Source of the DNA: CAVQNQ01 sp963714205
GTDB taxonomy: Bacteria; Acidobacteriota; Terriglobia; Bryobacterales; Bryobacteraceae
DNA: 64,000 bases
Assembly: GCA_963714205.1 (NCBI GenBank)
Contig: CAVQNQ010000003.1
Location: forward strand, 310,001 to 374,000
Direction of reading: 5' to 3'
A model generated the notes under the pieces. The model ran no database searches, was not told the origin of the DNA, and worked only from the letters and a program-made list of their open reading frames with translations. Shown piece by piece: positions 33,387 through 41,286 of the stretch. A program made the position numbers and the translations under genes. Position 1 is the stretch's first letter, and every line of letters begins with the position of its first letter.

Positions 33387-33704
33387 TTAGCCAGCCGAAA
33401 CCTCCGCATACTGCAGACACGCGCGAGCCAACTCGGCAAGCCCGCGCAAGACTTCGCTCAGCCGCACGCCCACCAGCAGCGAATTCTCCAGAGGGCGCGT
33501 GTATACCACTTCCCCCAGCAGCAGCGAATCCTCGAACTCGATCTTGAGGGCCGCCCCGATACCTACGGGGCCCTCCATCTCGAGACCGAGGCCCAATCCC
33601 GATGCGTTGCGGATCACGCCCCGCCGGGTTACCGGGCTCTTGCCCAGGATGGTGACGGTGACCGCCTGATCGGCCTCGAACCGGGACGCCTGTCGTTGAT
33701 CCAT
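33387..33704 (-). CDS. PilZ-domain protein
   Basis: The 105-aa protein matches a single PilZ domain: an N-terminal basic QASRFEADQAV in the RxxxR position, then RRGVIRNASGLGLGLEM, which corresponds to the D/NxSxxG motif for cyclic di-GMP. The arginine pair is reduced to one arginine, so ligand binding is uncertain. It may respond to cyclic di-GMP. It stands between rfbD and the zinc-ribbon gene. Confidence 0.8.
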   Translation of the reverse strand: MDQRQASRFEADQAVTVTILGKSPVTRRGVIRNASGLGLGLEMEGPVGIGAALKIEFEDSLLLGEVVYTRPLENSLLVGVRLSEVLRGLAELARACLQYAEVSAG

Positions 33705-33757
33705 GCCGGGATCATCGGCCGAACCCGCCGAAAGCTGTAGAGGTGCTCACGGCTCTC

Positions 33758-34183
33758 TTAATACCGGCAGGCGAAGAACAGGGCGACGGCCAGCAGAAAC
33801 AGAAGGCACAGCAGGACCAGCGCGGCCAATTTTCGGCGCGGCATTCGCAACTTCGCGAATTCCGCGGCAGCCCCGGCCGGCTGTCTGAACCGGCGCTGCG
33901 CCGCTCCCGGAAGCTTGCGTACGAGTTTGGCGATCTCCTGGCGCCCGCGCCGGTCGGCGATCAGGATGGTAGCTGAATTGCGCCCGTTGGTGGATTCCAT
34001 CAACCGGTTCCGCAGGATCTTGGGAACCTCATCCACGGAGCGGTAGACGTGGCGTGATCCGCCGGCCGAAATCATCACAGTGGAGGACTGAAACACTCCC
34101 GAGCTGTCGCGATTGGGTTCCCCGCAGCGCGGGCAGCGGGAGGCCTCCGCGTCGAATTCGGTGAGACAGCGCTGGCAGGTCAT
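33758..34183 (-). CDS. Zinc-ribbon membrane protein of unknown function
   Basis: The 141-aa protein starts with a zinc ribbon (MTCQRCLTEFDAEASRCPRC), has a charged middle (LRNRLMESTNGRNSATILIA), and ends in a single transmembrane helix (KLAALVLLCLLFLLAVALFF). A tail-anchored zinc-ribbon design is common in unknown envelope-associated proteins. It overlaps the end of the LysR gene by 4 bases and is therefore coupled to it. Confidence 0.75.
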   Translation of the reverse strand: MTCQRCLTEFDAEASRCPRCGEPNRDSSGVFQSSTVMISAGGSRHVYRSVDEVPKILRNRLMESTNGRNSATILIADRRGRQEIAKLVRKLPGAAQRRFRQPAGAAAEFAKLRMPRRKLAALVLLCLLFLLAVALFFACRY

Positions 34184-35109
34184 TTAGCCACCGCCCGCGG
34201 CGCGGCCTTGGGCGCGGCTTCGACGTCGTCCCCCACGTTGTCCAACACCACCTGGATGAAGCCCAAGGCGGCCCGCGAAAGCGCCTTGTCCTTGCGGTAA
34301 ATCAGACCCAGGCGGCGCATCATGGGCTCGGGCGCCAGCGGAACAGCGCGCAGTTTCCCGGCCGCAATCTCCTCGCGGCAGTTGGAAACAGCGATGAAGC
34401 TCACTCCCAATCCCGCCATCACGAAGCGCTTCATCATTTCCGTGGAATCCAGCTCCATGGAGACGCGGACTTCATCCTCGACCGGCGCCAGCCACAAGTT
34501 CAGGCGGGTACGCGTCTTGCCTTCCCTGGGGAGGAGCAGGAACGACTCCAAAAGGTCGGCCGGGAGTACGGCCTTCATTTCGGCCAGGGGATGGCGGGCC
34601 GGGACGATCAGGCGGACTTCGTCGCGATAGATGTTGACCACCTGAAGGCGCTTCTCCTCCACCGGCAGTTGCGTCAGGCCGAAATCGGCGGAGTTATCCA
34701 TGACGGCCTCGACCACGTGCGTTCCGTAGGAGCGGTTCACCTCGAGCTGCACAGCGGGGAACAACTGGTGGTACTCGGAAAAGACCCGCGGCAGGACATA
34801 AATGCAGGTGGCTTCGTTGGCCGCGATGACCAGCTCGCCGCGCGGATTGGCCTCCAGCTCGGCCACGGTATCCTGCGCCCGGCGGCGCAGATCCAGCATC
34901 TGCTCGGCGTATTCGGCGAAGATCTTGCCCGCGGTGGTGAGGGAAATGCGGCTGCCGAAGCGCTCGAACAGCTCGGCGCGCAGCTCCTGTTCGAGCTGGC
35001 GGACCTGGGCGCTGATGGCCGGCTGCGTGCGATAGCACGTCTGGGCGGCCTTGGAAAAACTCTTCAGCCGGACGATCTCCAAAAACGTATGGAGCTGGTC
35101 GAAATCCAT
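34180..35109 (-). CDS. LysR-family transcriptional regulator
   Basis: The 309-aa protein has the LysR winged helix-turn-helix at the N-terminus (DFDQLHTFLEIVRLKSFSKAA, given in part, then TQPAISAQVRQLEQELRAELF) and the periplasmic-binding-like effector domain (ELVIAANEATCIYVLP onward). It likely controls genes near its divergent promoter, but the neighbour (Crp) is more than 500 bp away. The effector is unknown. Confidence 0.93.
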   Translation of the reverse strand: MDFDQLHTFLEIVRLKSFSKAAQTCYRTQPAISAQVRQLEQELRAELFERFGSRISLTTAGKIFAEYAEQMLDLRRRAQDTVAELEANPRGELVIAANEATCIYVLPRVFSEYHQLFPAVQLEVNRSYGTHVVEAVMDNSADFGLTQLPVEEKRLQVVNIYRDEVRLIVPARHPLAEMKAVLPADLLESFLLLPREGKTRTRLNLWLAPVEDEVRVSMELDSTEMMKRFVMAGLGVSFIAVSNCREEIAAGKLRAVPLAPEPMMRRLGLIYRKDKALSRAALGFIQVVLDNVGDDVEAAPKAAPRAVAK

Positions 35110-35623
35110 ATTCCCGCCCGCCGGGCGCCTGAGGTCCGCGTCGGCCGGCCGCTATCCAGTTGAAACATGAATCGGTGGGATAGAAATAATGAATTTCACT
35201 CGCACCGGCCGGCTTTGGTAAGTATTGTAACAGAGGCCCCGGGGTGGTGCGGTCGAGATAGTGGGGTTGTCGCAATCGCAGCCGTCCCTTGCAGGGCGGA
35301 AGTACCGCACCTCCAACCCGGCGGCATGGCTTGCCGCAGCCGTTTTCCCCATTCTATATTCACGGGCACGCCACGGGCGCAGACACCTCGGAGCTTACCT
35401 ATGTTGTATTTTTCAACACAAAGAGCGCTCTTGCGCGGGAATCGGCCAGCCAGGCTTTGACGTAACCTAAAATTAGAAGTCGCAACCGACCTGACGGCAG
35501 AATCACTCAGCTCATGTCGGGAACGCATCGGCGGAAGGCCGCACGTTCCGAAATTCCTACGCGCCGCTGCAACCGTCGTCCCAGACTCGGCCAGGCGATG
35601 AACTTTGTTTGGGAGTAGCGAAC
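35110..35623. other. Long intergenic region between LysR and Crp genes
   Basis: This 514-bp stretch lies between divergent regulator genes. It contains no convincing open reading frame, no tRNA and no repeat. It probably holds both promoters and operator sites. The only clear element is GGGAG, 8 bases before the Crp start codon at 35624. Confidence 0.5.
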
Positions 35624-36361
35624 ATGCCAAACGGCGCAAAATCAGGCCCTACGCGCGAGATGGAAGACGCGCTCATGTACCTGCCGCGGAAGGGCGTAAC
35701 CGATTATCGTAAGAGCCAGATCGTCTTCGACGAGCATCAACCGTCCAGGGGTTTGCACCTGGTGGTTCAGGGGCGCGTCAAGGTCACCATCCCCATGGAC
35801 GACGGTTCGCAGACTGTTGTCGACATTTTCACCACCGACGATTTCTTCGGGGAGAGTTCCCTACTGGGCGCCTCGCGCTACCCGGAGCGTGCGCTGACGC
35901 TCGACAACGTCACCCTGATGTCCTGGAGCGGCGCGGAAATCGAGGAACAGATCGAACGCCAGCCACGCCTGGGAATCGCGCTTCTGCAAATGTTGGTCAA
36001 GCGGGGCCTCGATTATGAGGGCCGCCTGCAGAGCTTCGCTCTCGACAAGACTCCCGAGCGGGTGGTGCGCTCTCTGCTCCGCTTCGCCGAGCGGCTTGGT
36101 TCTCGAACCGAAGACGGATCGATCAAAATCCCTCCGCTGACGCACCAGGTGATTTCCGAGTTCGTGGGCACCTCGCGCGAAATCGTCACCTTTCAAATGA
36201 ACCATTTGCGCCAGAAGGGATTTCTGCGGTACTCGCGCAAGGGCATCCAAGTATATCCCGAAGCATTGGCGGAGTATCTGCATTCGCAGACCGGTCAGAA
36301 TGTGCCCTGGTCACAAACGGTCGAGGAGCGAAGCCTTTCGGCAGGGGATCGCCCGTTCTAA
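35624..36361 (+). CDS. Crp/Fnr-family transcriptional regulator
   Basis: The 245-aa protein has an N-terminal cyclic-nucleotide-binding-like domain (LHLVVQGRVKVTIPM, IFTTDDFFGESSLLG) and a C-terminal winged helix-turn-helix (PLTHQVISEFVGTSREIVTFQMNHL, given in part). Conserved cysteines of Fnr are absent, so it is closer to Crp. The arginine-serine pair for cAMP is not visible; the ligand may be different. ATG 35624 has GGGAG upstream. Confidence 0.93.
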   Translation: MPNGAKSGPTREMEDALMYLPRKGVTDYRKSQIVFDEHQPSRGLHLVVQGRVKVTIPMDDGSQTVVDIFTTDDFFGESSLLGASRYPERALTLDNVTLMSWSGAEIEEQIERQPRLGIALLQMLVKRGLDYEGRLQSFALDKTPERVVRSLLRFAERLGSRTEDGSIKIPPLTHQVISEFVGTSREIVTFQMNHLRQKGFLRYSRKGIQVYPEALAEYLHSQTGQNVPWSQTVEERSLSAGDRPF

Positions 36362-36459
36362 CTTTGGAGAGCAACGGATTGCTGCCCAAATAGGTCGTAT
36401 ACGCGATGCCAGTCCTTGGCTAGAGTTGGGGTGAATCTCGAGTCTCCGAGGGCTGAACC

Positions 36460-37872
36460 ATGATACGGCTGCCAATAGGGCTGGTAATCGCGCTGGGAAT
36501 TCAGATGGCGGCGGCTGCCGGCCCATCGGATTCGGAGGGCGCTCCGGACCGCGTGGAGGCGCCCGCCAAGCCTGTGCCTCCCGTGTTGCGGCAACTGGAA
36601 CCGCCCGACAGTCTGTTTCTGACGTTGCCGGGACCTGCCAAGCCAGCGGTATCTCCCGCTGAACCGCCGTCCGCCACAACTCCGAAAGACCCCGCTGGAA
36701 CGGTGGTTTCCAAAACCACGCCTCCATCGCCCGGGGCGAGTGCCCCCCCGACGAAGGCGCTACAATCCGCGACTAAGCCCGTAACCGCAGCCAGTGCGGT
36801 AACCAAGGAAGCGCCTTTGAAACCGAAGGCGGCTCCGGTGGTGGCTACCAAGTCGGCCAAGCCCGCCGAACCGGTGAGCAGTTCCAAGCCGTCGCCCTTT
36901 GCGGCAATGGCTAAGGCACCGCCGGTTCCCCCCATTGCGAAACCGGATACGCCCAAGCCGCCGGCTGCGGTGGCTGCGCCGCCTAAGACAGTTGCTGCGC
37001 CAAAAGCAGCACAGGCCGCCAAACCCACACCGGTTGTTGCGGCGTCCCCAAAGCCTGCGCCGCCCAAGACAGTTGCTGCGCAGCCGCCCGTCCCTGCCGC
37101 CAAGCCTGCGCCGGTAGTCGCCGCAAACCCGAAGCCTGCGCCGCCCAAGACAGCTCCCACACCAAAAGCGGTACCACCGGCCAAGCCTGCGCCGGTGGTT
37201 GCGGCGACTCCGAAACCTGCGGCGCCTAAAGTGGCTCCCGCGCCACCTCCGGCGGCCAAGCCGGCTCCAGTTGCCGCAGCGAGACCGAAGGCTGTGCCAC
37301 CTCCCGCACCAGCGGTCAACCCTCCGCCGGCAGTGGCGGTCACTCCGAAGCCCGCGCCGCCCAAGACAGCTCCCGCGCCACCAGCGGCAACGGCGGCCAA
37401 ACCGGTTCCAGCCGCCAGCTCTCCCAAAGCCTCCGCCCCCGTCTCGTCACCTAAGGCAGCCACCCAAACTTCTTCGCTTATCCCCGAGTTCCAGCAAGAG
37501 AGCGGCCTGTTCTGCCAGAGACGCATCGGTGTCTGGACCGAAGAGAAGTTTCAGTACGTGCTGGGGGCGCCCGAACGCCAGCGTCCCGCATATAATGATG
37601 CCCAGGTCGAGAACGGGCGCATCTATGCCCACGCCGACCTCTCCCACCGCTACCGCCAGTTGGAACTTGAGTTCGATAAGGCAACCGGGCTGCTCCGCGC
37701 GGTCTATGTCTATCCCTGGAAGATGACGTGGCAGGATTGCCAGCGCCGTTTCGGCACCCGCGTCAGCGCCGCCGACGCGAAGCAGGGGAGGACCTTCTAC
37801 TCCTATGCGGACCGCCACCTCGACGTGCTGGTGGATACCAACGGGACGGTCATCAACCTTGGTCTTTATTGA
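36460..37872 (+). CDS. Ala/Pro/Lys repeat protein with C-terminal domain
   Basis: The 470-aa protein starts with a signal peptide (IRLPIGLVIALGIQMAAAAG). About 310 residues of Ala-, Pro- and Lys-rich low-complexity sequence follow (units such as KPAPPKTVAA). The C-terminus is a compact domain of about 125 residues with FCQRRIGVWTEEKFQYVLG, WQDCQRRFGTRVSA and TFYSYADRHLDVLVDTNG; two cysteines may pair. The repeat part may span the periplasm or cell wall. The domain is not recognised. The gene lies alone between Crp and the M48 protease. Confidence 0.75.
   Translation: MIRLPIGLVIALGIQMAAAAGPSDSEGAPDRVEAPAKPVPPVLRQLEPPDSLFLTLPGPAKPAVSPAEPPSATTPKDPAGTVVSKTTPPSPGASAPPTKALQSATKPVTAASAVTKEAPLKPKAAPVVATKSAKPAEPVSSSKPSPFAAMAKAPPVPPIAKPDTPKPPAAVAAPPKTVAAPKAAQAAKPTPVVAASPKPAPPKTVAAQPPVPAAKPAPVVAANPKPAPPKTAPTPKAVPPAKPAPVVAATPKPAAPKVAPAPPPAAKPAPVAAARPKAVPPPAPAVNPPPAVAVTPKPAPPKTAPAPPAATAAKPVPAASSPKASAPVSSPKAATQTSSLIPEFQQESGLFCQRRIGVWTEEKFQYVLGAPERQRPAYNDAQVENGRIYAHADLSHRYRQLELEFDKATGLLRAVYVYPWKMTWQDCQRRFGTRVSAADAKQGRTFYSYADRHLDVLVDTNGTVINLGLY
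36940..37420 (+). repeat. Degenerate tandem repeats encoding Ala/Pro/Lys linker
   Basis: Units of roughly 65-110 bp share GCGCCGCCCAAGACAG, seen with small changes at about 36971, 37061, 37137 and 37364. They encode the linker of the repeat protein. Expansion or contraction by slippage is likely. Confidence 0.6.
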
Positions 37873-38006
37873 CGCAACAGGGCGCTCCGGGAGAGGGTGA
37901 AATCCCGCAATCGATTGAAACTTCGGCTCCGTCCGCGGCGTTATATAAGTAAGCGACACGCGCCTGCGAATAGGCGTATAGTGTAGCTATGCAGGAGTCT
38001 GGGACC

Positions 38007-39005
38007 ATGAAACGGTTGAGCGTGCCCGTGGCCATCCTGGCCGTATTCGGCTTGTTCGGCGCGAACGCCCTGGCGGACGATAAAAAGAACGATCCGGACG
38101 CCATCGGCGATCGCGACGTTGGCAAAGGTGTGAACTTCTACTCCCTGGAGAAGGAGATCGCTCTGGGCAAGCAGTTGGCGCAGGAGGTTGAGCGCCAAGC
38201 CAAGGTTATCGACGACCCGATCGTGGCGGAGTACGTGAACCGCATCGGGCAGAACCTGGTCCGCAACTCGGACGCCAAAGTGCCCTTCACCATCAAGGTG
38301 CTGGACACCGAGGAGGTGAACGCCTTCGCATTGCCCGGTGGATTCTTCTTCGTGAACTCCGGCCTGATCTTGAAAGCCGATTCCGAGTCCGAACTGGCCG
38401 GTGTGATGGCTCACGAAATTGCGCACGTCGCCTGCCGGCACGGCACGCGCCAGGCCACCAAAGGCGAGTTGATCAATATCGCTTCCATCCCGCTGATTTT
38501 CATGGGAGGGTGGACCGGGTATGCCATCCGCCAAGGCGCCGGTCTGGCCATCCCCATGGGCTTCCTCCAGTTTTCGCGCGGCATGGAGCGCGAGGCCGAT
38601 TACTTCGGCTTGCAGTACATGTATAAAGCGGGCTACGATCCCACGTCCTTCGTGGACTTCTTCGAGAAGATCGAATCGATGGAGAAGAAGAAGCCGGGCA
38701 CCATGGCGAAGGTCTTTTCCACCCACCCGATGACCGACGACCGCATCAAGGCGTCCCAGGAAGAGATTCAGAAGATCCTGGTTGCCAAGCCGGAATACGT
38801 GGTGAACACCTCCGAATTCAACGACGTGAAGGCGCGCCTGGCGATGCTGCACAACCGCCGCAAGGTGGATACGCAGGATCCCAACCGGCCGCGTCTGCGC
38901 CGCGCTCCGGGCAGCGGCACCGGTCCGGTGGATGCCAACGGCGACGGCACCAACAACTCGTCCGATCAGGACGAGCGTCCCACGCTTAAGCGGCGCGATC
39001 AGTAG
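38007..39005 (+). CDS. M48-family metalloprotease
   Basis: The 332-aa exported protease has a signal peptide (KRLSVPVAILAVFGLFGANALA given in part), the zinc motif HEIAH (VMAHEIAHVACRHGTR), a downstream glutamate in EREADYFGLQYMYKAGYDP (given in part) and the family end FSTHPMTDDRIKA. It resembles BepA/YfgC-type proteases that act on outer-membrane assembly. ATG 38007 is chosen because AGGAG lies 9 bases before it. A C-terminal Arg/Asp-rich tail of about 50 residues follows. Confidence 0.92.
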   Translation: MKRLSVPVAILAVFGLFGANALADDKKNDPDAIGDRDVGKGVNFYSLEKEIALGKQLAQEVERQAKVIDDPIVAEYVNRIGQNLVRNSDAKVPFTIKVLDTEEVNAFALPGGFFFVNSGLILKADSESELAGVMAHEIAHVACRHGTRQATKGELINIASIPLIFMGGWTGYAIRQGAGLAIPMGFLQFSRGMEREADYFGLQYMYKAGYDPTSFVDFFEKIESMEKKKPGTMAKVFSTHPMTDDRIKASQEEIQKILVAKPEYVVNTSEFNDVKARLAMLHNRRKVDTQDPNRPRLRRAPGSGTGPVDANGDGTNNSSDQDERPTLKRRDQ

Positions 39006-39015
39006 GGGAGGCGGG

Positions 39016-40101
39016 CTATCGCCCTATGAGGGGGTAAGCCCGTCTGGCCACCACCAGTTCTTCATTGGTTCTCAGCGCCAGCACGGCGACCGGGGATGTT
39101 TCAGTGGAGACGAAGCGGTCACCGCTCGAGCGCTGGTTGCGCTCCGCATCCAGGTGGATTCCCAAAAAGCCCAGGCCCTCGCAGCAGCGCTCCCGCAAGC
39201 TGGCTGAGTTCTCGCCAATCCCGCCGGTGAAAGCCACGGCATCCAAGCCGCCCATGGCCGCCGCCAGCGCTCCGATGGTCTTCTTCACCTGGTAGGCGAA
39301 GACTTCGATGGCCGCCGCGGCGCGCCGGCTGCCCGCGGCCGCGGCCGCTTCGATATCCCGCAGATCGCCGCCTGGAACGCCTGAAAGCCCCGTAAGTCCG
39401 CCGCCCCGCGCCAATTGCTGCCGCACGTCGCCGGTCGTCCAGCCATGGCGCTCCATCATGTAGAGCACCGCGAAGACGTCGAGGTCCCCATGGCGCGTGG
39501 CGTTCTCCAAACCCGATTGCGGGGAAAAGCCCATGGTGGTATCGACCGAGCGTCCCCGGTCGATGGCGCACATCGAGGAGCTCCCGCCCAGGTGGCAGCT
39601 GACCAGTTTGACCGGCCGCCCCAGGATGGCCGCTACGCGCTCGGAGACGTACTGGTGCGAGGCGCCGTGGAATCCATACTTTGCCACGCCATCCTCCAGC
39701 CACGGACCCGGCACGCCGTAGAGGCGCGCGTGTTCCGGCATGGTGGCGTGGAACTCGGTTTCGAAAGCGGCCACCAGCGGCACGCCGGGCATAGCCGCCT
39801 GGAAAGCCTCGATAGCCGTCAGGTAGATGGCATTGTGGGCCGGCGCAGCGGGCAGAAACTGGCGCAGAGCCGCCACCACCTCTTGATCGACCAGGAAGGT
39901 GCCGCGATAACGCGGGCCGCCCATTACCGCCTTGAGCGCCACGGCGTCGATAGAGACCTCGCCGGTGGAGATCTTGGCGATGGCCTCCCGGTAGTCGGCT
40001 ACGCGCTCGAACCGTCCGCTGGCCAGCACCTTCTCGGACGGCATTTCGATCACCTGGTACTTGAGCGACGTGGTTCCCAGGTTGGGCACGAGGAAATTCA
40101 T
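39016..40101 (-). CDS. Divergent acetate kinase-family protein
   Basis: The 361-aa protein belongs to the acetate/butyrate/propionate kinase family by YGFHGASHQYVSERVA, VDTTMGFSPQSGLENATRHGD (given here in part) and FTGGIGENSASLRERC. The first phosphate loop is altered (VPNLGTTSLKY instead of INAGSSSLKF), the HLGNG loop reads HLGGSSSMC, and the protein is about 40 residues shorter than usual. Substrate and direction are uncertain. It is coupled by an ATGA overlap to the DUF2911 gene, and no phosphotransacetylase is nearby. Confidence 0.8.
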   Translation of the reverse strand: MNFLVPNLGTTSLKYQVIEMPSEKVLASGRFERVADYREAIAKISTGEVSIDAVALKAVMGGPRYRGTFLVDQEVVAALRQFLPAAPAHNAIYLTAIEAFQAAMPGVPLVAAFETEFHATMPEHARLYGVPGPWLEDGVAKYGFHGASHQYVSERVAAILGRPVKLVSCHLGGSSSMCAIDRGRSVDTTMGFSPQSGLENATRHGDLDVFAVLYMMERHGWTTGDVRQQLARGGGLTGLSGVPGGDLRDIEAAAAAGSRRAAAAIEVFAYQVKKTIGALAAAMGGLDAVAFTGGIGENSASLRERCCEGLGFLGIHLDAERNQRSSGDRFVSTETSPVAVLALRTNEELVVARRAYPLIGR

Positions 40102-40658
40102 TTCACGGTGATGGGCACCGAGGCCACTACATCCGCCCACGCGAGCTGCAACTTGCCGGAGTTTCCGCCGGCGCTCGAAAGCGTCATCTTGTAGGTCTCA
40201 ATGGGAGCGGGCGGCTTGCTCATGTTCATGGGGATGCGGCCCAGATCCTGCGCCTGGTTGTAAGTCAAGCCCCACTGGCCGGTCTGCTTATTGACGATGA
40301 GCTGCCACTTGCCCTCATCCAGGAAGACGTACAGGGTATAGTCGCCCTTCGGCACGGCCAGGCCCGCGATATCGAGATCCGCATCGGTATGAAAAGAGGT
40401 GGCGGCATTGGCGCCGGCCCGCCAGACTGGGTAAGTCGGATCCTTGCCGATGACCCCGCCGTTCTTGGCGAAAACGTCGCGGCCCCGCACGGAGGGAGCC
40501 GAGTACTTGATAGAGATGGTCTTTCCGTTGATGGTGACGGATGTGTCGGCCGGGGGGCTGAGGGGGGCTTGCTTCCCGCCGCCCGGCATCTGCATCTGAG
40601 CGAATCCCAGCGCGGCGGCGGCGGCAATCAAGAGAACGGACGTGAGGGCGCGTTTCAT
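40098..40658 (-). CDS. Exported DUF2911 protein
   Basis: The 186-aa protein has a signal peptide (KRALTSVLLIAAAAALGFAQ) and the DUF2911 blocks ISIKYSAPSVRGRDVFAKNG, YPVWRAGANAATSFHTDADL and KGDYTLYVFLDEGKWQLIVN. DUF2911 proteins are exported beta-sandwich proteins of unknown role. ATG 40658 marks the start of the signal peptide. The gene is translationally coupled to the acetate-kinase-like gene behind it. Confidence 0.9.
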   Translation of the reverse strand: MKRALTSVLLIAAAAALGFAQMQMPGGGKQAPLSPPADTSVTINGKTISIKYSAPSVRGRDVFAKNGGVIGKDPTYPVWRAGANAATSFHTDADLDIAGLAVPKGDYTLYVFLDEGKWQLIVNKQTGQWGLTYNQAQDLGRIPMNMSKPPAPIETYKMTLSSAGGNSGKLQLAWADVVASVPITVK

Positions 40659-40741
40659 ATTTGAGCGATGTCTCCTTTCCAGCGAGTATAACGCGGCGGT
40701 GGCTTTCGGGCGCCGGTATGCGGATAATAGACTCTTTCCGC

Positions 40742-41278
40742 ATGATCGATCCAAAGCTGCCGGTCCTGATCTCCGCCGCGACGATTCAGGCCCGCATCCG
40801 GGAGCTCGGCGAGCAGATCTCCGCCGACTATCCCGACGGGCACCTGCACATGATCTGCATCCTGAAGGGTGCCTGCTTCTTCCTCACGGACCTGGCGCGG
40901 GCCATGAAGCGCGATGTGTCCGTGGATTTCATGGGCATTTCGACGTACGGCCGGGGCAAGACGTCTTCGGGCGAAGTCAAGGTAACCAAGGACTTGGATA
41001 TCGAGCTGGAAGGCGCGGATGTGCTGATCGTCGAGGACATCGTGGATAGCGGCGTGACGCTGAATTACCTGATGCACCTGCTCGCGCAGCGCAATCCGAA
41101 ATCGCTGCGCGTAGCGGCGCTGCTGGACAAGCCCGAACGGCGGCTGCGGCCGGTACGTGTGAGCTATGTGGGCTTTCGGATTCCCGACCGGTTCGTGGTG
41201 GGTTACGGCCTGGATTATGCCGAGAAGTATCGCAATCTGGACGATATCTGCGTGCTGGACGAGATCCCGGCGCTGTAG
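40742..41278 (+). CDS. hpt: Hypoxanthine phosphoribosyltransferase
   Basis: The 178-aa enzyme salvages hypoxanthine and guanine with PRPP. The PRPP-binding motif VLIVEDIVDSGVTLNYL is clear, with HMICILKGACFFLTDLAR and FVVGYGLDYAEKYRNL as further family blocks. ATG 40742 gives a normal length; an upstream in-frame ATG at 40718 adds eight residues and cannot be excluded. Confidence 0.94.
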   Translation: MIDPKLPVLISAATIQARIRELGEQISADYPDGHLHMICILKGACFFLTDLARAMKRDVSVDFMGISTYGRGKTSSGEVKVTKDLDIELEGADVLIVEDIVDSGVTLNYLMHLLAQRNPKSLRVAALLDKPERRLRPVRVSYVGFRIPDRFVVGYGLDYAEKYRNLDDICVLDEIPAL

Positions 41279-41286
41279 CGCGGGCG

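Noticed and set aside
36940..37420. CRISPR-like array
   Set aside because: The repeats are inside a long frame, degenerate, and not separated by unique spacers of constant length.
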